Assembly: GCA_900544135.1 (NCBI GenBank)
Contig: UQTU01000005.1
Coordinates: 1-64,000, forward strand
Length of the DNA: 64,000 nucleotides
Reading direction: 5' to 3'
Source: an uncultured Collinsella sp.
Lineage (GTDB): Bacteria; Actinomycetota; Coriobacteriia; Coriobacteriales; Coriobacteriaceae
The notes under the pieces are model-generated. The model made no database searches and was not told the DNA's origin. It saw only the letters and a list, made by a program, of their open reading frames with translations. Made by a program: the position numbers and the translations under genes. Positions 7,438-15,333 of the stretch are shown one piece after another (position 1 is the stretch's first letter; every line of letters starts with the position of its first letter).

Positions 7438-8733
7438 ATGCTCGCCTTTTTACAAACCAACACACCCATCGTGATCTTCAACCAGATTGTCGTCACGCTG
7501 CTCACGGTCTGCTTTCTATACCAGGTGGTCTTCTTTGTCATTGGCGCTCTTCGTGGCGAGGTCGCGCCTCCCAAGGCCAAAAAACTCCACCGCTATGCCT
7601 TCTTTATTGCTGCGCATAACGAGGAGGCCGTGATCGCCAACCTCGTTCGCTCCATCAAGGATCAGGACTATCCGTCCGAGCTCATCGAGGTCTTTGTCGT
7701 TGCCGACGCCTGCACCGACAACACCGCGCAGCTCGCGCGCGAGGCGGGCGCCATCGTTTATGAGCGCAACGACCTGGCCCGCAAGGGTAAGAGCTGGGTC
7801 ATGGACTTTGGCTTCGACCGCATCCTTAACGAGTATCCCGACACGTTTGAGGGCTACTTTATATTCGATGCCGACAACGTTATCTCCCGTGATTACGTAT
7901 CCAAGATGAACGATGCTTTTGACCAGGGCTTTCATGTGGTCACGAGCTATCGTAACTCCAAGAACTTCGGCAGCTCGTGGATCTCGGCGGCTAATGCTAC
8001 GTGGTATCTGCGCGAGGCGCGCTTTCTCAACAACGCGCGCAACATCTGCAAGACGTCTTGCGCCGTCTCAGGTTCGGGCTACCTCATCTCCGCCAGTGTT
8101 ATCGAGGGCATGCACGGTTGGCAGTTCCACACGCTGACTGAGGACATTCAGTTCACCACGTTCTGCGCCATCCACGGCATTCGCATTGGCTATGCACCGG
8201 CGGAGTTCTTTGACGAACAGCCCGTGACGTTTAAGGCGTCCTGGAAACAGCGTATGCGCTGGACTAAGGGCTTCTACCAGGTATTCTTTACCTACGGTAA
8301 GCACTTGGTCAAATCGACCTTTCGTTACCATCGCTTTGCCGCCTATGACATGTTCATGACGATTGCGCCCGGCATGCTGCTATCGTTGATCTCGATGCTC
8401 GCCAATGCGACGTTCCTCATCGTGGGCGGTCTTTCGCATGGCTTTTTGGCTACCGAGGTTGAGATGCAGGCGTGCGCCGCTTCGCTCATTTTGACCTTCG
8501 CCATGATGTATCAGACGTTCTTTATCCTGGCACTGCTCACGACCATCTTTGAGTACAAGCATATTCACTGCGCGCAAAAGTGGCGTCTTGTGACTAACCT
8601 GTTTACCTTCCCGATCTTTATGTTCAGTTATATCCCCATTACGGTGGCTGCTCTGTTCTTGAAGGTTGACTGGGTGCCGACGCAGCACGCCGTGAGTGTT
8701 ACCCTCGACGAGGTCATGCAAGGCGCCAAATAA
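7438..8733 (+). CDS. Membrane glycosyltransferase, family 2
   Basis: The 431-residue protein has an N-terminal membrane segment, a cytosolic GT-A domain and three to four C-terminal membrane helices. This layout is known from processive GT2 enzymes (NodC, BcsA and hyaluronan-synthase types) and from single-sugar transferases. The GT-A domain shows DACTDNT, the DAD metal motif (residues 144-146) and Q-R-M-R-W (271-275), the QxxRW motif of processive members. The donor sugar and acceptor are unknown. An ATG at 7438 is preferred over a TTG five codons upstream because GGGAG precedes it. It stands alone, closed by a strong terminator. Confidence 0.85.
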   Translation: MLAFLQTNTPIVIFNQIVVTLLTVCFLYQVVFFVIGALRGEVAPPKAKKLHRYAFFIAAHNEEAVIANLVRSIKDQDYPSELIEVFVVADACTDNTAQLAREAGAIVYERNDLARKGKSWVMDFGFDRILNEYPDTFEGYFIFDADNVISRDYVSKMNDAFDQGFHVVTSYRNSKNFGSSWISAANATWYLREARFLNNARNICKTSCAVSGSGYLISASVIEGMHGWQFHTLTEDIQFTTFCAIHGIRIGYAPAEFFDEQPVTFKASWKQRMRWTKGFYQVFFTYGKHLVKSTFRYHRFAAYDMFMTIAPGMLLSLISMLANATFLIVGGLSHGFLATEVEMQACAASLILTFAMMYQTFFILALLTTIFEYKHIHCAQKWRLVTNLFTFPIFMFSYIPITVAALFLKVDWVPTQHAVSVTLDEVMQGAK

Positions 8734-8741
8734 CCATGATC

Positions 8742-8784
8742 AAAACCATCACAAAGGGGATAGGCACCTTTGTGGTGGTTTTTG
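8742..8784 (+). terminator. Intrinsic terminator after the glycosyltransferase gene
   Basis: A 16-bp stem (AAAACCATCACAAAGG with CCTTTGTGGTGGTTTT, one G-T pair) around a nine-base loop is followed by T residues. Its arms nearly match the split terminator at 950-965. Confidence 0.8.
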
Positions 8785-8814
8785 CGTTTGAGCTGCTGCC
8801 CAAGGAGGTGTTCG

Positions 8815-9237
8815 ATGTTCTATATCCCGTTTTGGATTTGCATCTTTGCCGGCGCGGCGATTGATGCCCGTGAGCGACGGTTTCCCAATCAGCTTGCCGG
8901 CGCGTGTGCCGTGGCTGCGCTTGCAGGCGTTTGGCTCGACAGGGGCGTTAACACAGCCCTTGACCACGCTGGTCTTGCGGTTATCGTCTACCTTGCCCTT
9001 GTGCTTACTGAGTCGCTCTGGCGTCGTGTTCGCCACGCCCCTGGCATTGGCATGGGGGACGCCAAGGCGCTCTTTGCCCTTTGCACCCTCGATCCCCTGG
9101 GTGGTGTCGTCGCGTTTGCGGTTGCGCTCCTGACCCTTGCCGCCGCTTGTCTCATTGCAAAATCGCGCTCCCTGCCTTTGCTGCCGTTTTTGGTGCCTAT
9201 ATTTGCCATAATCGAGGTCGTGGGTAGTACGCTGTAA
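8815..9237 (+). CDS. Small A24-type prepilin peptidase
   Basis: The 140-residue hydrophobic protein corresponds to the catalytic half of type IV prepilin peptidases, without the N-terminal methyltransferase domain. It carries both catalytic aspartates, Asp17 (IDARERR) and Asp82 (GMGDAK, the family GxGD motif). It would cleave the leader of type IV pilin-like or Tad/Flp pilins. A strong AAGGAGG site precedes the ATG at 8815; the open frame begins upstream in the terminator. No pilin or secretion ATPase gene is nearby, so its substrates are encoded elsewhere. Confidence 0.85.
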   Translation: MFYIPFWICIFAGAAIDARERRFPNQLAGACAVAALAGVWLDRGVNTALDHAGLAVIVYLALVLTESLWRRVRHAPGIGMGDAKALFALCTLDPLGGVVAFAVALLTLAAACLIAKSRSLPLLPFLVPIFAIIEVVGSTL

Positions 9238-9268
9238 TCGTTTGCGCGCCCTTTTTAAGGAGCATGCC

Positions 9269-10516
9269 ATGGCAATCAATCAACAGACAGCCGCCATCAA
9301 GGCGCGTATGGATCGCATTCCCGCGGCGTTGTCGCCCGAGCTGGTCGAGCGTATCGCTGCCGATCGCGCCTCGGGCGTCGTTAATCCCTATCGATGTGGT
9401 GACGACCAGGTTATCCGACGTGTCGATCGTGCCGCAGACGAGGGCACGCTTATGCGTCCATCCTTTATGCGCGATATCGAAAAGATTCTGCATCTGCCCG
9501 CATACTCCCGTTATGCAGGTAAAACGCAGGTCTTCAGTTTTCGCAGCAACGATGACCTGTCGCGCCGCGGCCTGCACGTGCAGCTTGTCTCGCGCATCGC
9601 TCGCGATATCGGACGCGCTCTGGGGCTCAACTGCGATCTGATCGAGGCAATTGGCTTAGGCCACGACTTGGGCCACACGCCCTTTGGCCATGCCGGTGAG
9701 CGTTTCCTCAACGATATCTATCACGAGCGCACGGGTCGCTATTTTTTCCATAACGTGCAATCCGCCCGCGTGTTCGACGCACTGTACGGTCGCAACGTGT
9801 CGCTCCAGACGCTCGACGGCGTACTGTGCCACAACGGCGAGTACGAGCAGCGTGCTTTTGAGCTTTCGGACATGGGTTCCTTTGACCAGTTCGACCGAAC
9901 CGTCGAGGAATGCATTGCCACAGGTTATAGCGCAATTGAGCACCTGCGTCCCATGACGCTCGAGGGCTGTGTGGTTCGCATCTCGGATATCCTCGCCTAC
10001 GTTGGGCGCGATCGCCAAGACGCCATTGCGGCGGGCCTGCTGTCGCCCGACGCCTTTGACGATGGCCTGGGCGGTGCATACAACAGCTGGATCCTCACGC
10101 ACGCCTCCATCGATATTGTTGAGCACAGCTATGGCAAGCCGCGCATCGAGATGAGCGAGGGCTTGTTTGAGGAAATCCGCCGCGCTAAGCGCGAGAACTA
10201 CGAGAAGATCTATAGCAAGGGCGGCATCGAAGGCGACTCCGAAGCGGAGCTGCGCGAGGCCTTTGAAAAGCTCTACGACCGTTGCCTGCAGGATATAAAC
10301 GAAGGCGACGAGTCCTCTTACATCTTTAAGCACCACATCTCTCGCATTGAGCAGCAGCTTTCCTACTACGATCGCACCTATGCCTGGCAGGGCGATAAAG
10401 ACCAGGCGGTCGTGGATTACATTGCTAGCATGACGGACGGTTATTTCTGCGAACTTACGAGCAAGCTTTTCCCGGGATTGAAGTTTCCGCACCGTACTTA
10501 TATTAACGAACGGTAG
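9269..10516 (+). CDS. dgt: Deoxyguanosinetriphosphate triphosphohydrolase-like protein
   Basis: The 415-residue HD-superfamily enzyme resembles dGTPases, which split dGTP (or other dNTPs) into a deoxynucleoside and triphosphate. The metal-binding His-Asp pair is at residues 132-133 within IGLGHDLGHTPFGHAGE, with a conserved RGLHVQLVSRIARDIGR segment before it. The ATG at 9269 is chosen because AAGGAG lies six bases upstream. Annotation as the anion-sensitive dGTPase-like subfamily is equally possible, since the subfamily cannot be decided by eye. Confidence 0.9.
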   Translation: MAINQQTAAIKARMDRIPAALSPELVERIAADRASGVVNPYRCGDDQVIRRVDRAADEGTLMRPSFMRDIEKILHLPAYSRYAGKTQVFSFRSNDDLSRRGLHVQLVSRIARDIGRALGLNCDLIEAIGLGHDLGHTPFGHAGERFLNDIYHERTGRYFFHNVQSARVFDALYGRNVSLQTLDGVLCHNGEYEQRAFELSDMGSFDQFDRTVEECIATGYSAIEHLRPMTLEGCVVRISDILAYVGRDRQDAIAAGLLSPDAFDDGLGGAYNSWILTHASIDIVEHSYGKPRIEMSEGLFEEIRRAKRENYEKIYSKGGIEGDSEAELREAFEKLYDRCLQDINEGDESSYIFKHHISRIEQQLSYYDRTYAWQGDKDQAVVDYIASMTDGYFCELTSKLFPGLKFPHRTYINER

Positions 10517-10531
10517 TTCGTATTTATTCGG

Positions 10532-10537
10532 TATACT
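10532..10537 (+). promoter_or_regulatory. Candidate -10 box before rarA
   Basis: TATACT lies 33 bases ahead of the rarA ATG. No convincing -35 is seen at 16-18 bases. Confidence 0.3.
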
Positions 10538-10570
10538 GTTAGTGGAAAACGTATTTGATTGACGCACGGG

Positions 10571-11926
10571 ATGGCTATGGACGACCTTTTTTCTGCTTCG
10601 ACGCGTGAGCGCTCCTTTCGGAATGCGCCGCTTGCGGTGCGCATGCGCCCCAATTCGCTCGACGAGTATGTGGGCCAGCAAAAGGCCGTCGGTAAGGGCT
10701 CGTGGTTGCGTGCCGCAATCGAGCACGATGTGCTTTCGAGCGTGATACTGTACGGGCCGGCCGGTACGGGCAAGACGACGCTGGCCCACATTATCGCCAA
10801 CCATACCAAGAGTGAGTTTGTCGAGGTCAGCGCCGTCACGGGTACCGTGAAGGACCTGCGTCGCGTGATCGACGAGGCAAAGACGCGTCTGAATACGTAC
10901 GACCGTCGCACCATTCTTTTCATCGACGAGATTCACCGCTTTTCCAAGTCGCAGCAGGATGCCCTGCTGCATACAGTCGAGAACCGTACCGTCATTATGA
11001 TTGGCGCCACGACGGAGAATCCGTACTTTGAGGTCAACTCGGCGTTGCTCTCGCGCGGTCGCGTGGTGGAGCTTGAGCACTTAAAGGACGAGGATATCGC
11101 CACACTTATCGAGCGTGCGCTCGAGGCGCCGCAGGGCCTGAACGGCAAGTTCTCTGCCGATGAGGATACGGTTAAGACCATCTGCACGCTGGCTGCAGGT
11201 GACGCTCGATCGGCGCTTACGACACTCGAGCTTGCGAGCGAGATTGCCGTCACGCGTCCCGATACCGAGGGAACGCCAGCGCCGGCGGCGGGGGAGCGCT
11301 ATCCCATCACCGTGGATGACGTGAAGATTGCCAACCCGCGCCGTGGTTTTTCGTATGACAAAAACGGTGACATGCACTACGACATCATCAGCGCGTTTAT
11401 TAAGTCCATGCGTGGTAGCGACCCCGATGCCACGATCTATTGGCTTGCGCGCATGATCGATGCGGGTGAGGACCCCAAGTTCATCGCTCGCCGCATTATG
11501 ATCCAGGCTTCCGAGGACGTTGGCAACGCCGACCCGCAGGCGCTTTTGGTGGCGCATGCCGCGTTTAAGTCTGCCGAGGTCATTGGGTATCCCGAGTGCC
11601 GCATTAATCTGGCTCAGGCTGCGCTCTATGTGTGCCTGGCGCCTAAATCCAACGCGTGCGAGTCTTCCATTGATGCGGCGTTGGCCGACATTCATTCAAG
11701 TGGGCTTCGCGAGGTGCCGAGTTATCTGCGCGATCGTCATCGCCCGGGCAGCGACGAGTACGGCGTGTATAAGTATCCGCATGATTATCCCGAAGGCTGG
11801 GTCGATCAGCGTTATTTGCCCGAGGGGCTTGAGCACGGCGCGTTTTGGCAGCCTGCCGGCCGCGGCTGGGAAGAGTGGCGTGTAGAGCAAAGCGAGCGCG
11901 ACCGTAGCGGCAATGCGCCCAAGTAG
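10571..11926 (+). CDS. rarA: Replication-associated recombination protein A (AAA+ ATPase)
   Basis: The 451-residue protein matches RarA/MgsA (Werner-helicase interacting protein family), a clamp-loader-like ATPase acting at stalled replication forks. The Walker A motif GPAGTGKTT is at residues 62-70, Walker B is LFIDEIHRF, sensor 1 is GATTENPYF, and an arginine-finger segment SALLSRGRV follows. The C-terminal part has the family features SAFIKSMRGSDPDAT and EDVGNADPQAL. The start is uncertain: ATG 10571 or 10577, neither with a strong ribosome site. Confidence 0.93.
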   Translation: MAMDDLFSASTRERSFRNAPLAVRMRPNSLDEYVGQQKAVGKGSWLRAAIEHDVLSSVILYGPAGTGKTTLAHIIANHTKSEFVEVSAVTGTVKDLRRVIDEAKTRLNTYDRRTILFIDEIHRFSKSQQDALLHTVENRTVIMIGATTENPYFEVNSALLSRGRVVELEHLKDEDIATLIERALEAPQGLNGKFSADEDTVKTICTLAAGDARSALTTLELASEIAVTRPDTEGTPAPAAGERYPITVDDVKIANPRRGFSYDKNGDMHYDIISAFIKSMRGSDPDATIYWLARMIDAGEDPKFIARRIMIQASEDVGNADPQALLVAHAAFKSAEVIGYPECRINLAQAALYVCLAPKSNACESSIDAALADIHSSGLREVPSYLRDRHRPGSDEYGVYKYPHDYPEGWVDQRYLPEGLEHGAFWQPAGRGWEEWRVEQSERDRSGNAPK

Positions 11927-12021
11927 GTCGTTGCCATCTCGCGCATTCCCTTTGGGTATCTTTCCCCTTCTTTGGGGTACCATGAACAGCGTCTGTATTT
12001 CAATTCCTTCGGGAGGCTTGT

Positions 12022-12612
12022 ATGAGTCCCATTCAAATCGCCCTGCTTCTGCTCGCCGTTGCCGGCGTGTGGGCTGTTATCGAGCTCGCGCTCACGCTGC
12101 GCAAGACCCGCAACGTCGTTGATTCGCTCGACAAGACCGTAAGCGATCTCAATAACACCATCGCCGAGGCTCAGCCCGTGGTGGCAAAGCTCGATGGCGC
12201 CGTCGATGAGCTCACCCCCGCGCTGGCGCAGGTTGAGCCGCTCCTCAAGTCGAGCAAGACCACCGTCGACGCACTTACCTCCAATCTCGTAGAGGTCGAA
12301 GCCGTGGTTCGCGACATTTCCGAGGTTACGGGCAGCATGGCCGAGGCTAGCAATGCTGTGTCGAGCGTGACCGATTCTGCGGCCGGTGCCGTTCAGAAAC
12401 TCTTTAACAAGGTAAAGGTTCCCGCGGCCGACGCCGAGCACAAGCTTTCCGCTGCCGCCGAAGCCGAGCAGCCGACCGAGCGCGTCCTGATTGGCGAAGC
12501 CGGGGGCGATGTCGCTGCTGGTGACGATGATGCACAGAAGCCTGCTGCTAAAGCAGCCCAGTATTACACCTACACGTCCGCCGAGACCTCCGAGGAGTCC
12601 TGCGATGAGTAG
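12022..12612 (+). CDS. DUF948-type membrane-anchored coiled-coil protein
   Basis: The 196-residue protein has one N-terminal transmembrane helix (residues about 3-24) followed by a long run of heptad-like sequence with repeating valine, leucine, aspartate and asparagine positions to about residue 125. An acidic, alanine-rich tail completes it. This is the DUF948 (general stress protein) pattern, a family of unknown biochemical role often found near envelope or stress genes. A GGGAGG site precedes the ATG. The last codons overlap the next gene's start (ATGAGTAG), so it leads a four-gene cluster with an anti-sigma-like protein and a SigB-type sigma factor. Confidence 0.8.
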   Translation: MSPIQIALLLLAVAGVWAVIELALTLRKTRNVVDSLDKTVSDLNNTIAEAQPVVAKLDGAVDELTPALAQVEPLLKSSKTTVDALTSNLVEVEAVVRDISEVTGSMAEASNAVSSVTDSAAGAVQKLFNKVKVPAADAEHKLSAAAEAEQPTERVLIGEAGGDVAAGDDDAQKPAAKAAQYYTYTSAETSEESCDE

Positions 12613-12982
12613 CGAAGCAACTTGCCCCATCACGCTGACTGTTGCCGGGGATCCGCGTCTGGCTCGCCTTGTGCGTATGACGGCGGCTAATGTCGGTGCA
12701 CTGTGCTCCATGTCCGTCGATCGCATCGAGGACATCCGTATGGCTGCCGAGGAGGCCTTCATCTTTGGCTGCACGGCCGTTGATTCCGACGACATCTCGA
12801 TCAAATTCGATGTCGACGAGTCTCACGTTGGCATGACCTTTACCTTTGGCGATCAGGCGACTGTGGACGAGGACGACCAGGCTGCTGTGTATGCCGAGCT
12901 CATCCTCGCGAGCGTGTGCGACTCCTACGAAAAGACTGCGGCGCCCCTGACGCTTTCCCTCGACCTCAAGGCGGATATTTAA
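12605..12982 (+). CDS. RsbW/SpoIIAB-like anti-sigma factor homologue, degenerate ATP site
   Basis: The 125-residue protein sits directly ahead of a SigB-type sigma gene, where rsbW or spoIIAB homologues lie in other Gram-positive bacteria. Its overall pattern (N-terminal strand, VDRIEDIRMAAEEA helix, strand-rich C-terminal half) fits a HATPase_c anti-sigma factor. The usual N-box asparagine (as in SEAVTNAI) is replaced by Phe54 in EEAFIFGC, and no DxGxG box is seen. It may bind the sigma factor without kinase activity. Identification rests largely on context and weak similarity. It overlaps the previous stop and ends one base before the sigma gene's ATG. Confidence 0.65.
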   Translation: MSSEATCPITLTVAGDPRLARLVRMTAANVGALCSMSVDRIEDIRMAAEEAFIFGCTAVDSDDISIKFDVDESHVGMTFTFGDQATVDEDDQAAVYAELILASVCDSYEKTAAPLTLSLDLKADI

Positions 12983-12983
12983 T

Positions 12984-13775
12984 ATGACCGAACGTTCCCG
13001 GAGCGGCAAGACCGCTTGGGACAAGGAGAAAACCCGCGAGCTGTTTCGTCGCTACAAGGAGACCGGTGATCCGGACGCCCGCGAGCAGCTCGTCATGTCC
13101 CATATGAACCTGGTAAGGTTTCTTGCCAACAAATTTAAGAATCGCGGCGAGCCGCTCGACGACCTCATGCAGGTCGGCTATCTCGGTTTGCTCAAGGCTA
13201 TCGACCGTTTTGATCCCGAGCGCGGACTCGAGTTCACGACGTTTGCGACACCCACTATCCTGGGCGAGATCAAACGCCATTTCCGCGACAAGGGCTGGAG
13301 CGTGCGCGTACCGCGTCGTCTGCAGGAGCTCTCGGCCAAGGTCAACCAGGCTACTGACAAACTTACCAACGAGCTGCAGCGTTCGCCCAAGGTTGAGGAG
13401 ATCGCTGAGTATCTAGATGTGACTGTCGATGAGGTCCTCGAGGCTATGGAATCGTCTTCGGCCTATACCTCGGTGCCCATCGAGGCTCCTGGTGCGTCCG
13501 ATTCCGACGATGCGCCGTCGATTCTCGACCGTTACGCCGACGATGACAACGAGCTCGACTTTACCGATGACCGCCTGGTGATCGAGGAAGCCATCCGCGA
13601 TTTCTCGCCGCGCGAGCGCGAGGTGATCGAGCTGCGCTTTGTGAAGGGCATGACCCAGATCGAGATCGCCAAGAAGCTGGGTATTTCTCAGGTGCAGGTT
13701 TCGCGTCTGCTGCGCCGCACGCTTAAGAAGATTCAGGACAAGATCGACCCCGACGGAGTGATGATTCGTTCATGA
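12984..13775 (+). CDS. SigB/SigF-type RNA polymerase sigma factor
   Basis: The 263-residue group 3 sigma-70 factor resembles stress/sporulation sigmas SigB and SigF. Region 2 is clear (MNLVRFLANKF, DDLMQVGYLGLLKAIDRFD, FTTFATPTILGEIKRHFRD). Region 3 follows (VPRRLQELSAKV) and region 4 ends the protein (FSPREREVIELRF, MTQIEIAKKLGISQVQVSR). It would redirect RNA polymerase to a stress or envelope regulon and is probably controlled by the RsbW-like protein encoded just before it. No RsbV-like antagonist is present in the window. The stop overlaps the ATG of the next gene. Confidence 0.93.
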   Translation: MTERSRSGKTAWDKEKTRELFRRYKETGDPDAREQLVMSHMNLVRFLANKFKNRGEPLDDLMQVGYLGLLKAIDRFDPERGLEFTTFATPTILGEIKRHFRDKGWSVRVPRRLQELSAKVNQATDKLTNELQRSPKVEEIAEYLDVTVDEVLEAMESSSAYTSVPIEAPGASDSDDAPSILDRYADDDNELDFTDDRLVIEEAIRDFSPREREVIELRFVKGMTQIEIAKKLGISQVQVSRLLRRTLKKIQDKIDPDGVMIRS

Positions 13776-15181
13776 GTGAGCACCCCCAACAAACCGATCG
13801 CGTGCTGCGCGACACCCGCATTCTGACGCTGCGCATTTGGGCTGTTGTCGGCTGCATTGTTATTGCTGCTGTCATCTTTAACCTTATGGGCATCCTGGCA
13901 CCGGTTATTGAGTTTCTTGCCGTCGGCTCCATCATTGCTTTTGTGATGTCCCCGATCACCAACTGGCTCGAGCACCATGGCGTGAATCGCGGCATCGGTT
14001 CGCTTATCGCGCTTATTGTTGTTGTTGCCGTGCTCGTCGGTGTCGTTTGCATCTTGTCGCCGATTCTCTTTGGTCAGATCATGGAAGTCCTGAGCCGTCT
14101 GCCCGAGCAGCTTCGTGTTGCGGGTGGCGATCTCAACGAGATGATTTCGCATGCCAAGACGCTCAACAACACGCCGCTCAAGGAGTATTTGGACGATAAT
14201 CTTTCGTCGCTTGTTACTGTGGCATCAAAGTACGTGTCTCAGATCGCTGCCGAGCTTGGCCGCGGTGTGTTCCCGCTCATCACCAATACGGCCTCGCAGT
14301 TGTTCGTGATCTTCCTTGGTCTGGTGCTTGCGTACTGGATGGCCTGCGACTACCCTCGCATGCACCACGAGATTTGCACCATCATCGGTCAGGAGAAGGA
14401 GACCTCGTACCGCTTTATGGTCGCCATCCTTTCTCGCTCTGTCGGCGGCTACATGCGCGGTATGGTCGTGACATCCATCTGCGGTGGTTTCCTCGCCTTT
14501 ATCGGTTTTATGATCATCGGCCATCCGTATGCGGCGCTCATGGCTATCTTTACCGGCATCATGCATTTGGTTCCAGTCGTCGGTCCTTGGGTGAGCGCAG
14601 CAATCGCCACAGTGCTCGGTTTCATGTTCAGCCCCATGTTGGCGTTATGGACGCTCGTCGTGACGATGGTCGCGCAAAACGTCACCGATAACGTGATTTC
14701 GCCTAAGGTTATGCAGAGCTCGGTGCAGGTGCATCCCATCATGAGCCTCACGGCGCTCGTTATTGGCTCGGCACTCATGGGCCCCATCGGCATGATTATT
14801 GCCATCCCGCTTTGTGCGGCCCTCAAAGGTATCTTCGTGTTCTACTTCGAGAATGAGACCGGCCGCCAGCTTGTGGCCTATGACGGCGCCGTGTTTAAGG
14901 GCACACCGTACCGCGATGCCGATGGCAACCCGGTCGCCGCCTACGACGCGCTCGGCGACGACACCTTCATTTACGAGTCCGAGCTCATCGGCAACGAGAC
15001 TGCGCCCGAGGCCCAGGCTTTGCCCAAGCCCGAGCTCGATAATCCTTGGATTAAGCTCTCGGGTCTTCAGCCCGACGCGACGGGCTTTTTCAAGAACCCT
15101 TTCGCCAAGGATGACGATTCCAATACGGACGACGACACCAAAACCGGCATCGACGGCTCCATGGACGATGATGACAACTAG
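13772..15181 (+). CDS. AI-2E family transporter (PerM/UPF0118-like)
   Basis: The 469-residue protein has about eight hydrophobic segments and the family's tail-side motifs (GFMIIGHPYAALMAIFTGI, PVVGPWVSAAIATVLG, QNVTDNVISPKVM). Members export or exchange diverse substrates, including AI-2 or cations. The name reflects the Pfam family and not a shown substrate. The acidic, Asp-rich C-terminal tail of about 100 residues is longer than in typical members. It is translationally coupled to the sigma factor gene and ends the cluster with a terminator shortly downstream. Confidence 0.85.
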   Translation: MSEHPQQTDRVLRDTRILTLRIWAVVGCIVIAAVIFNLMGILAPVIEFLAVGSIIAFVMSPITNWLEHHGVNRGIGSLIALIVVVAVLVGVVCILSPILFGQIMEVLSRLPEQLRVAGGDLNEMISHAKTLNNTPLKEYLDDNLSSLVTVASKYVSQIAAELGRGVFPLITNTASQLFVIFLGLVLAYWMACDYPRMHHEICTIIGQEKETSYRFMVAILSRSVGGYMRGMVVTSICGGFLAFIGFMIIGHPYAALMAIFTGIMHLVPVVGPWVSAAIATVLGFMFSPMLALWTLVVTMVAQNVTDNVISPKVMQSSVQVHPIMSLTALVIGSALMGPIGMIIAIPLCAALKGIFVFYFENETGRQLVAYDGAVFKGTPYRDADGNPVAAYDALGDDTFIYESELIGNETAPEAQALPKPELDNPWIKLSGLQPDATGFFKNPFAKDDDSNTDDDTKTGIDGSMDDDDN

Positions 15182-15231
15182 CGGGGTAATTCGGATTAAT
15201 ATTCATACGCGCTAACATGCAATTTCGCTGA

Positions 15232-15261
15232 AGGGCCGGCATTGTGCCGGCCCTCTTTTTT
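15232..15261 (+). terminator. Intrinsic terminator of the sigma cluster
   Basis: A nine-bp GC-rich stem (AGGGCCGGC / GCCGGCCCT) with a five-base loop is followed by C and six T. Confidence 0.9.
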
Positions 15262-15287
15262 GCACTTGCGCGGTGGGATGGTAATAT
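15260..15287 (+). promoter_or_regulatory. alaS promoter
   Basis: TTGCAC (15260-15265) and TAATAT (15282-15287) are 16 bases apart. The -35 begins inside the T-tract of the preceding terminator, and the start codon lies 46 bases beyond the -10. Confidence 0.55.
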
Positions 15288-15333
15288 CGTTACGTTTGAA
15301 CTGTTTCGATGTGAAACCGAGGAGATTCCCTCT

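Noticed and set aside
11950..12000. SigB-type promoter (GGGTAT) ahead of the DUF948-sigma cluster
   Set aside because: GGGTAT occurs at 11954-11959, but no GTTT-type -35 lies at the expected 12-15 bases, so autoregulation cannot be claimed.
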